A stretch of DNA of 64,000 nt from CATOSP01 sp965205385 (GCA_965205385.1 CBDBGS010000007.1:310001-374000); one strand, 5' to 3'. Counted from the stretch's first letter, positions 50,898-59,751 are shown. Numbers and translations are program-made. Notes: generated by a model not told the origin, from the sequence alone.

Positions 50898-50919
50898 CTT
50901 CGAGAAGTTAGGAGGAATC

Positions 50920-51366
50920 ATGCCCACGTATGTAGACCCAAATACCTGTAACGCCTGCGAAGGAGTGCACGAAGGGCCGTTGTGCGTGTACATCTGCCCC
51001 AATGACCTCATGGTGCTGGACTCCTCGATGAACAAGGGGTTCAATCAAGAACCGGAAATGTGCTCCGAGTGCTACGCGTGCGTCAAGCTATGTCCCCAGG
51101 AAGCAATTCACGTCAGGGGCTATGCCGACTTCGTTCCCCTGGGAGCCGTGGTGCAACCCCACCGGGTCGATAACGGTCTGACCTGGGACGTGCGGTTCCG
51201 TGATGGGCGGGAATTCCAGTTCACCTACCCTTCCCGCACGCGGCCCGCCGGGTCGGTGACGCCCTACGAAGAGTTCACCGAGGACCGGGTATCCGACCTC
51301 AAGTCCCAGAGCCTGGCCGGTGAGTCCCGCTGGCTAGGCGTAGACCAACTCCCCAGCCTGAAGTAA
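50920..51366 (+). CDS. aprB: Adenylylsulfate reductase beta subunit
   Basis: Electron-transfer subunit with two [4Fe-4S] clusters for APS reductase. The 148 residues contain CNACEGVHEGPLCVYICPNDLMVLD and CSECYACVKLCPQEAIHVRGYADFVPLGA, both matching AprB, followed by a tail that wraps AprA. ATG 50920 has TAGGAGGA upstream. Partner AprA follows after a small Zn-ribbon gene instead of directly, which is unusual. Confidence 0.96.
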   Translation: MPTYVDPNTCNACEGVHEGPLCVYICPNDLMVLDSSMNKGFNQEPEMCSECYACVKLCPQEAIHVRGYADFVPLGAVVQPHRVDNGLTWDVRFRDGREFQFTYPSRTRPAGSVTPYEEFTEDRVSDLKSQSLAGESRWLGVDQLPSLK

Positions 51367-51488
51367 TCGTCCATCCGTGACAACCACCGTAAGCGCCGGT
51401 AGCTACCTGGCGGGCAACAGGAGGCGATAGAGTGTTCGGGAGAAGAACGCCAGAGTTTCACGCGCTGAGAGACCGGGCGGGACACGCG

Positions 51489-51686
51489 ATGCAATGCGTC
51501 AAGTGCGGAAACACCCAATTCGTGACCGATGACTTCCGCGCCACGGGCGGAAAACTAGCGAAGTTCATCAACTCGCAGAACAAGAAACCCACGACGGTCT
51601 CTTGCGGTGAATGCGGCTAGACGGAGCTTTACCGAGGGGACACCAATACGCTGGGCAACGTATTCGACTTCTTCGTCGGCGGATAA
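51489..51686 (+). pseudogene. Zinc-ribbon nucleic-acid-binding-like protein with amber codon
   Basis: A small PF09855-type zinc-ribbon protein. MQCVKCGNTQF, DDFRATGGKLAKFINSQNKK and VSCGECG form both CxxC knuckles. The next codon is TAG at 51618-51620, where relatives have Tyr (CGYTE), and the frame then continues TELYRGDTNTLGNVFDFFVGG to TAA 51686. The truncated product (43 residues) would keep all four Cys. Because TAG is an ordinary stop elsewhere here, this is most likely a nonsense mutation or sequence error. A GTG at 51432 could extend the N-terminus. Confidence 0.75.
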
Positions 51687-51738
51687 ACGCTGGACAGCGA
51701 GACATCCCTACCCAAACCCTCACCTGGAGTGCGATTTC

Positions 51739-53598
51739 ATGGCTTTACCAACCACCGAGACCGTTGAGTGCGACATCCTAATCATCGGAGGCGGCATGTC
51801 CGGCTGCGGCGCGGCCTTCGAAGCCAATTATTGGGGCGATAAGCTGCGGGTGGTAATGGTCGAGAAGGCCGCCATCGAGCGCAGCGGCGCCACCGGCGAG
51901 GGCCTTTCCGCAATTAACTGCTACATGGGGCAGCGATATGGCTGGAACACCCCGGAAGACTTCGTTCAGTACGTCGTCAACGACATGATGGGCCTAGCCC
52001 GTGAAGACCTGGTCTACGACGTGGGCCGTCACGTCGACTCCACGGTCCACCTCCTGGAAGAGTGGGGCCTCCCCATCTGGAAGAAAGAGAACGGGGAGTA
52101 CGAGCGCATTGGCCGTTGGCAAATCCCCATCCACGGCGAGTCCATCAAACCCATCGCCGCCGAGCCTGCGCGCAAGGCGCTGGGCGAGGGCAACTTGTAC
52201 GAGCGGGTCTCAGTGACCCACCTTCTGACCGACGCCAACGATCCCGAAAAGATCGCGGGCGCGATAGGGTTCTCCGTGCGGGAAAACAAGTTCTACGTCT
52301 TCAGGGCCAAAGCCGTGATCGTGACGACCGGAGGGGCGTCCAACGTGTTCCGCCCCCGGTCCGTCAACGAGGGGCTGGGACGGACCTGGTATTCGGTGTT
52401 CTCCACCGGATCGGCCTACGGGCTGATGATTCCGGCAGGCGTGGAAATGACCCAGATGGAGCACCGCTTCGTACCGACCCGGTTCAAGGACGGTTATGGG
52501 CCGGTGGGCATGTGGTTCCAGTACTTCCACGCCAGGGTTACCAACGCCCTGGGCGAGGACTACACGATTACCCGTGCGGCCGAATTGGAGAAATACGAGC
52601 CCTATGGCTCCGCCATCCCCACACCGACACCACTGCGCAACCACCAAATGTTCTTGGACATCAAGGACGGCCTCGGCCCGATGTACATGCGAACCGAAGA
52701 GGCCATGGAGAAACTGGCCGAGGGAGACCCGGCCAAGATGGACCAGGTGCGCAACGAAGCCTGGGAAGATTTCCTGGACATGACCATCTCCCAGGCGCTA
52801 ACGTGGGCATCTCAGAACATCGCCCCCGAAGAGACACCTTCCGAAGTAGTCCTGGCGGAGCCCTACATCATGGGGTCCCACTCCGGTGAGGCCGGGGCCT
52901 GGGTCAGCGGTCCCGAGGACCTGTCGCCTCCGGAATACTTCTGGGGTTACAACAAGATGACCACCGTCCGGGGGTTGTTCGCCGCGGGAGACGGAGTGGG
53001 CGCGGCCCCGCATAAGTTCTCTTCAGGCTCCTTTACCGAAGGACGGTTGGCAGGCAAGTCCGCCGTCAACTACCTGACCGATAACCCTCAGGCCCCAACC
53101 CTTAACACGGGGCAGGTGAGCCAACTTCAAGAGAGCATCTGGTCGCCCCTCGAGACCGTCGAACGTTACAGCGGCGCGTCGACCTCTGACCAGGTAAACC
53201 CCCATTTCATCACTGCCAGACAGGGACTCGCCAGGCTGCAAAAGATCATGGACGAATACGCTGGAGGGACCTCGGCATCCTACACGACCAACGCCCCCAT
53301 GTTGGAGCGGGGAATCGCTCTGATAGAGACGCTGCGTGAGGACCTGGCACACCTGGGCGCGCACAACCTGCATGAGCTGTTGCGGTGCTGGGAGCTGGCC
53401 CACCGGGTGTGGGTCGGTGAAGCTCACATGCGCCACCTACTGCACCGTCAGGAAACTCGCTGGCCGGGCTACTACTACCGGTCCGACTTCCCGGACCTGG
53501 ACGACACCAACTGGCGCGTGTTCGTGAATTCCAAGTTCGACGCCGGCAGCAACGAGTGGGACGTCTTCACCAAGCCTTACGTCAGCATCTTGAAGTAA
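51739..53598 (+). CDS. aprA: Adenylylsulfate reductase alpha subunit
   Basis: FAD catalytic subunit interconverting APS and sulfite plus AMP. 619 residues from ATG 51739 (MALPTTETVECDILIIGGGMSGCG). AprA hallmarks include KAAIERSGATGEGLSAINCYMG, TTGGASNVFRPRSVNEGLGRTWY, MEHRFVPTRFKDGYGPVGMW and SSGSFTEGRLAGKSA. The C-terminus (ELLRCWELAHRVWVGEAHMRHLLHRQETRWPGYYYRSDFP) is typical. Earlier in-frame codons exist to 51607 but overlap the Zn-ribbon gene and lack similarity. Confidence 0.97.
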   Translation: MALPTTETVECDILIIGGGMSGCGAAFEANYWGDKLRVVMVEKAAIERSGATGEGLSAINCYMGQRYGWNTPEDFVQYVVNDMMGLAREDLVYDVGRHVDSTVHLLEEWGLPIWKKENGEYERIGRWQIPIHGESIKPIAAEPARKALGEGNLYERVSVTHLLTDANDPEKIAGAIGFSVRENKFYVFRAKAVIVTTGGASNVFRPRSVNEGLGRTWYSVFSTGSAYGLMIPAGVEMTQMEHRFVPTRFKDGYGPVGMWFQYFHARVTNALGEDYTITRAAELEKYEPYGSAIPTPTPLRNHQMFLDIKDGLGPMYMRTEEAMEKLAEGDPAKMDQVRNEAWEDFLDMTISQALTWASQNIAPEETPSEVVLAEPYIMGSHSGEAGAWVSGPEDLSPPEYFWGYNKMTTVRGLFAAGDGVGAAPHKFSSGSFTEGRLAGKSAVNYLTDNPQAPTLNTGQVSQLQESIWSPLETVERYSGASTSDQVNPHFITARQGLARLQKIMDEYAGGTSASYTTNAPMLERGIALIETLREDLAHLGAHNLHELLRCWELAHRVWVGEAHMRHLLHRQETRWPGYYYRSDFPDLDDTNWRVFVNSKFDAGSNEWDVFTKPYVSILK

Positions 53599-53644
53599 CG
53601 TCAAACACGATCTGGCCGTCTGGAAATAGCCAGCAGGGGGGTCA

Positions 53645-54475
53645 ATGCAGGGAAACGCCGGGCATCCGTTGGCCGATAGCTTGGATAATGCGGCCCGCGT
53701 GAATCAGCTCTTCAACTTTCCCATCGCCGGGAAGGAGGAGGATGGCTGGACACCGGCGACGGGCCTGTTTCTGGGAAATGACGACGCCCTGAGAGACCTG
53801 GTCAAGGCCTACGGGGCCTATTCATGGGGCTCTAACGATCCGCACGTGGCCGGGTCGGCGTTCATGATCGCCTATTTGACACGGCTGGTCTGGCCGGTGT
53901 TGGGGCAGTACATCATGCACCAGCGGGTGCCCAACGTTTCGCTGGACAACATCGCGTTTCACCGCCGCGGACAGGGAATTGACGCCACGGGTCTGATACG
54001 GCCTTCGTTCGCGGCGCTGGCAGACGACACCGCAACCGGACATGCCGATACTGAAGTCGTTCCCGACGTAGAGGCCTTGTACGCCCGGCTCAAGGACTGG
54101 CTGTTCGATGCGAACCTGAGAGTGGTCATAGCGGCCTTGCGAAAGGCCGCGCGGGCCAGCATCAAAGTCTCGGAGAATGCCGTCGGAGCTTCGTGCAGCC
54201 AGGTGTTCCGGGAGCTTTACGACCGCGCTGGTGACCCGCATCGAGTAATGCGAGAGGCCGACAGGTTCTTCACAGACCCGCACTCCCTTGTTTACCGGCA
54301 GGTCGCCATGGAAGAGTTCGAGTGCGGAGGCAAACGGGGGTTCTTCTCCAGGAGGGCTGGTTGTTGCCTCTGGTGGAAAGCGCAGCCCGACAACGAATAC
54401 TGCTCCAATTGCATCCTGCTCTCCCTCGAAGAGCAGGATGCCGCCATCCACTACGTCCTGGCCAACGACGGGTAG
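53645..54475 (+). CDS. FhuF-like [2Fe-2S] ferric reductase-type protein
   Basis: A 276-residue protein whose C-terminus GCCLWWKAQPDNEYCSNCIL carries the FhuF cluster motif CC-x11-C-x2-C (residues 240, 241, 253, 256). Upstream SSNAVGASCSQ-like text (SENAVGASCSQVFRELYDRAGDP) also fits the FhuF/IucA-type fold. FhuF reduces ferric siderophores; here no siderophore genes are near, and the gene lies 46 bases after aprA, so it may move electrons for APS reductase or Fe metabolism. Start ATG 53645 lacks a strong ribosome site. Confidence 0.75.
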   Translation: MQGNAGHPLADSLDNAARVNQLFNFPIAGKEEDGWTPATGLFLGNDDALRDLVKAYGAYSWGSNDPHVAGSAFMIAYLTRLVWPVLGQYIMHQRVPNVSLDNIAFHRRGQGIDATGLIRPSFAALADDTATGHADTEVVPDVEALYARLKDWLFDANLRVVIAALRKAARASIKVSENAVGASCSQVFRELYDRAGDPHRVMREADRFFTDPHSLVYRQVAMEEFECGGKRGFFSRRAGCCLWWKAQPDNEYCSNCILLSLEEQDAAIHYVLANDG

Positions 54476-54615
54476 CGCCACCGGTCCCGCGCTCTCTGGG
54501 TCTCCCTCTACTTACCTCATCCCCATGCTAGAATGGGCCGCGTGCCGGTCTGCCCGCGCTCTAGCCCAATGAGCGCGAACCTTACGACCTGAAACGTTTG
54601 CCCAGGAGAGGTCGA

Positions 54616-55044
54616 ATGATCCAGTTGACTGAAGAGATGAAAGACTCCATCAACACCGCCCGCACTTGCGGCTACCCCTGCATCGTTTCCACAGCTTCAA
54701 AGGACGGCGTGCCCAATTCAGGCTACATCGGCACCATGATGGCTCTGGACGATTCGTCGCTAGCCTTCAGGGACCGGGGTGGCGGAGGCTCGCTTGTGCA
54801 TCTGGAGGAGAACCCCAAGGTCATAATCCTCTACCGGGACTCCGCCCGTGAATTGGGCTGGAAATTCCGCTGCACCGCCACCATTCACCGGGAAGGTCCA
54901 GACCTTGAACGGGTGGAACAGAGGTTGGTAGAGGCTGGGGTAGGCGGCGCCCATTCCGGCGCCGCCGTCATCCTTCACATAGACCAGGTGTTGACCCTTT
55001 TCGGCGAGGTCCTGCAGGAACGGGAGCCGGGACTCAGGTGGTGA
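54616..55044 (+). CDS. Flavin-binding split-barrel (PNPOx-like) protein
   Basis: A 142-residue pyridoxamine 5'-phosphate oxidase-fold protein from ATG 54616, preceded by CAGGAGAGG. MIQLTEEMKDSINTARTCGYPCIVSTASKDGVPNSGYIGTMM and GSLVHLEENPKVIILYRD are typical of FMN or F420 split barrels. Likely a small flavin reductase or dehydrogenase. It is on the same strand as the apr genes, 140 bases after the FhuF-like gene. Confidence 0.85.
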   Translation: MIQLTEEMKDSINTARTCGYPCIVSTASKDGVPNSGYIGTMMALDDSSLAFRDRGGGGSLVHLEENPKVIILYRDSARELGWKFRCTATIHREGPDLERVEQRLVEAGVGGAHSGAAVILHIDQVLTLFGEVLQEREPGLRW

Positions 55045-55057
55045 GGACCGCGGCCGA

Positions 55058-56147
55058 CTACCCCCAGGCGAAAATGACAAGCATGGGAAGCCCGAAGAAA
55101 GCCAGCAGGATGTATATCAAGGGGACCAGACGGTGTCGAACGGTAGCCGCGGCCATCCTCTCCGCGAGAAGGATCGGCACTCGCCGCACCGGCCTGACCG
55201 GCCAGACCAGACCGATGCCGCATAAATTGAACAGTAGATGGGCCAGCGACACGGCCACTGCCGCGACGTTGCCTGTAGACAGTGCGGCCAGGTTGGCCGT
55301 CACTGTTGTGCCGATGTTGGCTCCCAACGTGTAAGGAAACACCTGCACGAGATTCAACAGCCTTGCCCCGACCAGGGGAATGAGCAGAGAGGTCGAGATT
55401 GAACTGCTCTGGACCAGTACCGTTACCCCAGTCCCGAGCAGCATCGACCGGGCGGCATTCTTGAACAAGTGCTGATTGAAGGCTAATCTAATACGCCCCA
55501 ACACCAGGCTCCGCGATACACGCACGATCCCCAATAGCGTTCCGATGGTCAGAAATCCCGCCAACATCAGTAATACCAAGCCGTTTTGACCCACCAACCC
55601 AGCGAGGACCAGGACCACCGGAGTAGTGGCGTCGCTGATCGGGTCCGCCAGTTTTCAGTCCTCCCACTCCTTCCAACGCTCCGGCGATCGCGGATGACGT
55701 GCTAGTCAAGAACCCCGTCGCCAGCTCGACTGTGAACAGCGCCACCACCGCCATAATATTAAAGAAGTCGTGGACCGTCGCGGCCGCGAACGTGCGCCGG
55801 AATTCGTCACTGCGCGTGACATGAGCGAGGGACACGATAGTGCTGGTGATTGTGGTGCCCACATTCGCCCCCATCACCATAAAGACCGCCCCGTGGGCCG
55901 AGAGGGCGCCACTGGCCACAAGGCCCACGATGAGGGAAGTTGTGGTCGATGAACTCTGGACCAAGGATGTGGCCAGGATTCCAACGAACAGAGCGATGAT
56001 GGGCGAGGCCGTTGCCTTTATCACCGAGTCGGCGAACGATTGACCAAGTAGCATAAATGAATGTCCCATCGCCCCGATGCCAACCACGAACATATACACC
56101 AATACCAGGATCACCAGGAGTCTGACTAAGATGAATCTGTGGTCCAA
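55058..56147 (-). pseudogene. Na+/phosphate cotransporter (NptA-like), frameshifted
   Basis: Two-repeat Na/Pi symporter. The first part (from ATG 56147, MDHRFILVRLLVILVLVYMF) holds TSLVQSSSTTTSLIVGLVASG and GANVGTTITSTIV. The second part holds VTVLVQSSSISTSLLIPLVGA and GANIGTTVTANLA. They lie in different frames and meet near 55655 at an AAAA run; dropping one A gives GGLKLADPISDATTPVV in one frame (1089 bases, 362 residues). No PhoU domain follows. A real one-base insertion or a sequencing error cannot be told apart. Confidence 0.88.
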
Positions 56148-56300
56148 CCAGTAACCTCTCTTTCGCGGAAAAGTTTACCACCCGGGGTTAGGGTACATAG
56201 ACCGGCGGCTCGTGTTGACAAGGGCTGCCGCCCCGCGTATGTTTGCTTCGACCCGAACTTTGTTGGACACATACGAATTCACACCACGCAAGGAGTTCCA

Positions 56301-57584
56301 ATGTTAAAAATCGGCCATGAGGTCGTCCGTCCTGGAAAACATCTCGGTGACGCGCCTGTCACCATTCCCGTACCAGAAGAGCTAGAAACCGTACCCGGCA
56401 TTCCCCTTAACAACCGCGAGGTCGACTGGTACGCCCGTGAGTACCCTCTGGAATCGATCAACTTCACCGAGCGCGCTTCCCGCGATTGGGCCAATGCCCT
56501 CAGGGACACCCATGCGGAAATGCGCGAGATTCGCAAAGAGCACGAGAAGCTGAACCGCGGCCTGGTGCTGGCTGGCAGGGCCACCAAGCGCATGGAGCCC
56601 ACAGTAGAGCCCAGCGGCGAAGAGGTCTCCCAGCAGATCAAGGACAAAGCCCGCGAACTGGGATTCCTGGAAGTCGGCATCACAGCCTACGACCACCGCT
56701 ACGAGTTCCAGAGCCGCAAGGGGTTCAACGACTTGCCCCATGCCATCTGCTTGGCTTACGAGCAGGACTTCGAGCCCACCCAGACCATCCCCAGCGTCGA
56801 CGCTGAGATTGTCCACTCCAGCACTTACCGGACCCAGGCCGCGGCTGGCCTGGAGCTGGGAGACTTCATCCGGTCGCTGGGTTACATGGCCCACGTAATT
56901 CACTCGGGCGACGCCACTGGCCCGATGATTCCCATGCACGTAGAGGCCGGTCTTGGCCAGCTCGGCGCATGCGGCTACCTGCTGACCCCTCACGAGGGCA
57001 ATCGCTGCCGCCTGATGATGGTCACCACCGACGCCAACGTCAGCTACGACGAGCCTGTCGACTACGGGATTCACGCCTTCTGTCAGGTCTGTCAGGTGTG
57101 CGTCAACCGCTGCCCGGGCCGCGCCCTCATGCGCGACAAGATCTGGTGGCGCGGTCTAGAGAAGAACAAGCTCTACTTCAAGCGCTGCCGCCCCGTAATG
57201 GCCCGCTACCTGGGCTGCGGTGTCTGCATGAAGGTCTGCCCAATCCAGAAGTACGGCTTGCAGAGGGTCATGGACCACTACTCCCAGACCGGCCAGGTGT
57301 TGGGTAAGGGTTCCCACGACCTCGAAGGCTACACCCTCGAGGGCAAGGGTTACTTCGGCCCCGGCGAAATGCCGGTATTCGACCGCGATTTCTTCGACAT
57401 GCCAACCGGCACCATCGAAGAGTACGCCATGGCGCGGCTGAAGTCTCAGTCCGCGGAGCAGGGTGAGATCACGATCGAAATGCTCGAGGAGTTAAAGGCC
57501 GACATTGAACGCTCCAAGAGCATAGACGTCGAGACCCAGAACCGGATGATGGAGAACCTGGACATCGACGCCGACTACATCTAG
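56301..57584 (+). CDS. Reductive-dehalogenase-like Fe-S protein without Tat signal
   Basis: A 427-residue protein from ATG 56301 with AAGGAG upstream. Its middle and C-terminal parts resemble RdhA/epoxyqueuosine-reductase-type corrinoid enzymes: KARELGFLEVGITAYDHRYEF, MHVEAGLGQLGACGYLLTPHEGNRCRLMMV, then CQVCQVCVNRCPGRAL (first [4Fe-4S]) and GCGVCMKVCPIQKYG (second). It has no twin-arginine signal and no RdhB partner. Cytoplasmic homologues in Dehalococcoidia-type genomes are of unknown substrate. The first 85 residues are helical and charged. Confidence 0.8.
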   Translation: MLKIGHEVVRPGKHLGDAPVTIPVPEELETVPGIPLNNREVDWYAREYPLESINFTERASRDWANALRDTHAEMREIRKEHEKLNRGLVLAGRATKRMEPTVEPSGEEVSQQIKDKARELGFLEVGITAYDHRYEFQSRKGFNDLPHAICLAYEQDFEPTQTIPSVDAEIVHSSTYRTQAAAGLELGDFIRSLGYMAHVIHSGDATGPMIPMHVEAGLGQLGACGYLLTPHEGNRCRLMMVTTDANVSYDEPVDYGIHAFCQVCQVCVNRCPGRALMRDKIWWRGLEKNKLYFKRCRPVMARYLGCGVCMKVCPIQKYGLQRVMDHYSQTGQVLGKGSHDLEGYTLEGKGYFGPGEMPVFDRDFFDMPTGTIEEYAMARLKSQSAEQGEITIEMLEELKADIERSKSIDVETQNRMMENLDIDADYI

Positions 57585-57625
57585 CCCAACCCGCCGGCAA
57601 TCCGGCCCTAAAGTGCCCATGCAAG

Positions 57626-57653
57626 AAGGCCCTGCATTAGCGGGGCCTTTTCT
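57626..57653 (+). terminator. Intrinsic terminator after RdhA-like gene
   Basis: AAGGCCC (57626-57632) pairs with GGGCCTT (57643-57649) with a ten-base loop, followed by TTCT. It closes the RdhA-like gene. Confidence 0.88.
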
Positions 57654-57769
57654 AATCTTGCTTTATGCTCATAGCTGAGAGAGTTTCTTCGTCAACCATG
57701 CCTACTTCCTTCGGCCTGAGAAGAGGCCATGTAGGCGTTTCAGGCCTGCCGGTGGAGGAAATTCTAAAG

Positions 57770-57824
57770 ATAGCAAAGTTATCCCGAATTACAAGATTCT
57801 TGTAATTCGGGATAACTTTGCTAT
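57770..57824. promoter_or_regulatory. Perfect 55-bp palindrome (27-bp arms) before the AAA+ gene
   Basis: Arms 57770-57796 (starting ATAGCAAAGTTATCCCGAAT) and 57798-57824 are exact complements around a single T at 57797. The right arm overlaps the candidate promoter of the AAA+ gene. The most likely role is an operator for the gene's own product, which has a C-terminal winged helix; a transposition-derived end is another option. Confidence 0.9.
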
Positions 57825-57827
57825 AAA
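57800..57827 (+). promoter_or_regulatory. Candidate promoter, leaderless start of the AAA+ gene
   Basis: TTGTAA (57800-57805), a 16-base spacer and TATAAA (57822-57827) fit a housekeeping promoter. The ATG at 57836 is eight bases after the -10 box, about where transcription would start, and there is no ribosome site, so the mRNA is probably leaderless. Confidence 0.65.
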
Positions 57828-57835
57828 CTCATGTC

Positions 57836-59032
57836 ATGGACCCCATAAGCAACCCGTATGCGCCTGGAGCGGGCACTCCGCCTCCGGAATTGGCCGGGCG
57901 TGATGTTATTCGTGAGAATGCGCGGATTGCTATAGCGCGGATAATACTCGGTCGACCCAGCAAGAGCATCTTGATGGTAGGCTTGCGTGGCGTCGGAAAA
58001 ACTGTACTGCTAGACCGCATTCGTCAGGAGGCGGAAGGTCGTGGGGTCGTTGCGTTGCGAATTGAGGCGCCTGAAAACCGTTCGCTCCCCGCGACTCTGG
58101 CGCCCCAATTGCGAACCGCCTTACTAAAACTCTCGAACAGGGAGGCCGCGAAGCAGTTGGCGAATCGGGCTCTTCGAGGACTTGCGGGGTTTGTTCGGGC
58201 TCTTAAGGTGAAGTACCAGGATATCGAGGTAGGTCTCGACTTCGATGCGGAGCCAGGATTGGCGGACAACGGTGACTTGGAGTCCGACCTTCAGGAACTG
58301 TTCCAGGCTGTCGGTGCGGCTGCCAAAGAAGCCAAGACATGCGTCGCTCTCTTCGTTGACGAACTCCAATACGTTAAGGAGGACGAACTTGCCGCGCTGA
58401 TCACCGCACTGCACCGCACATCTCAACAGCAACTCCCGGTGGTCATGCTCGGGGCTGGCCTACCCCAGGTCCGGGGCCGCATGGGAAAAGCGAAGTCCTA
58501 TGCGGAGAGACTTTTCGAATTCCCCGAAATCGGACCTTTAACCCCCGAAGACGCGAGGCTCGCCATAGCCAAACCCGCGAATGACCAAGGAGTGGAGATA
58601 GAAGCGGACGCTCTCGATGCCATCATATCCCAGACTCAATGCTATCCCTACTTTCTGCAGGAATGGGGGAAGCATGTATGGGATGTTGCTGAAGTTACCC
58701 CGATCACAACTTCCAATGTTGAAGTCGCCTCCGAACATGCCATAAGCGCTCTCGACGAGAGCTTTTTCTTGGTTAGGCTCGACAGGCTTACCCCCTCAGA
58801 ACGGCGGTATGTGCGGGCCATGGCACAGCTCGGGGCGGGGCCTCACCGTTCTGGTGATATAGCCAATGAGTTGGATCGCGCCGTTAGCTCTCTGGCCCCG
58901 ACGAGGAGCCAACTGATCAACAAAGGCATGATTTGGAGTCCGAGGCATGGGGACACCGCGTTTACCGTTCCGATGTTTGACGATTTTATGCTGCGTATCA
59001 TGCCGGAAGATGATTGGCGAACGTCCCCGTAA
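57836..59032 (+). CDS. AAA+ ATPase with winged-helix C-terminus (Orc/Cdc6-like type)
   Basis: A 398-residue P-loop ATPase. Walker A is MVGLRGVGKTVLLDRI (about residues 43-58), Walker B is CVALFVDELQYV (about 165-176), sensor-like text VVMLGAGLPQVRGRMG follows, then FPEIGPLTPEDARLAIAKPA. Residues 310-395 look like a winged helix (RYVRAMAQLGAGPHRSGDIANELDRA). Similar proteins are annotated as archaeal-type or STAND-like ATPases of unknown role. It is monocistronic behind a perfect palindrome and its GC content is lower than the neighbours, which suggests transfer. Confidence 0.8.
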   Translation: MDPISNPYAPGAGTPPPELAGRDVIRENARIAIARIILGRPSKSILMVGLRGVGKTVLLDRIRQEAEGRGVVALRIEAPENRSLPATLAPQLRTALLKLSNREAAKQLANRALRGLAGFVRALKVKYQDIEVGLDFDAEPGLADNGDLESDLQELFQAVGAAAKEAKTCVALFVDELQYVKEDELAALITALHRTSQQQLPVVMLGAGLPQVRGRMGKAKSYAERLFEFPEIGPLTPEDARLAIAKPANDQGVEIEADALDAIISQTQCYPYFLQEWGKHVWDVAEVTPITTSNVEVASEHAISALDESFFLVRLDRLTPSERRYVRAMAQLGAGPHRSGDIANELDRAVSSLAPTRSQLINKGMIWSPRHGDTAFTVPMFDDFMLRIMPEDDWRTSP

Positions 59033-59105
59033 CGGTCAGTAGATTCGGTATTCGCGGAGACCTTACCATCCTGCCGACGGAATTCAGTAGCGGCGGCGAT
59101 GCTCA

Positions 59106-59603
59106 TCAAGGCCATTTGCACCCCTCAACTGGAACGGTGTGGCTCTCCCGCCTGGAGTCAGACACCACCAGGGAAACTTCGGACCCAGCGGGGAACTTGT
59201 CGGCGCTCGCGGAATACTCCCTGGTCTCCCCGGGTGGGACGGATATGTCGGACTTGACCCCGGGAGGCCTGTAGATGGCGCCGGACTCGCTCTTGAGCCG
59301 GAAGTTGCCAAACCTCAGCGCGTCTTCAGTGTTCTCGATAGTGAAGGTGAGGTCAAGCTGGCCGTCGGCTTGCCACTCGCAGCTTGCGATGACCACGTCT
59401 AGGCCGCTGGCTGAACGCCCTCTGCCTCGCGTCGTCTGCCCGGCGCCTTCCCGTACTCCGCCCGTCGCGTTCTCCATGGGAAGTTGCGTGGCCTGTGTGT
59501 CTCGCTCGCCTTCATCCCCCGCCGGAGCGGCGGTCCCACCGCACGCCGCCAAACCCAAAAGGCAGCCGGCCGCAACCAACAAGAATAGTTTCCTGCAACT
59601 CAA
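59106..59603 (-). CDS. Putative lipoprotein
   Basis: A 165-residue exported lipoprotein. The signal peptide LFLLVAAGCLLGLAAC ends in a lipobox (LAAC, then GG). Residues 25-70 are a low-complexity linker and the rest a beta-rich domain of immunoglobulin type (LDLTFTIENTEDALRFGNFRL, DISVPPGETREYSAS), a DUF4352-like look. I choose TTG 59603 because GGGGAGG lies seven bases upstream; ATG 59621 in the same frame is the alternative. Confidence 0.7.
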   Translation of the reverse strand: MSCRKLFLLVAAGCLLGLAACGGTAAPAGDEGERDTQATQLPMENATGGVREGAGQTTRGRGRSASGLDVVIASCEWQADGQLDLTFTIENTEDALRFGNFRLKSESGAIYRPPGVKSDISVPPGETREYSASADKFPAGSEVSLVVSDSRRESHTVPVEGCKWP

Positions 59604-59751
59604 GACTCGACCTCCCCTCATGGTTTTGCGCTGATGGAATCGCGGGACTGGGCCATCACCTACGAAGGCGTGTCACCTCGACGCCAGTATGATACTATGA
59701 CCGCGCATTCCCCTCAGCGACCACAACTGTACTATTGCTCGGAGGCAGAAA

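Noticed and set aside
51618..51620. Pyrrolysine as explanation for the amber codon in the Zn-ribbon gene
   Set aside because: Relatives have Tyr here, no PylT/PylS signs are present, and TAG is the commonest ordinary stop among genes in this window.
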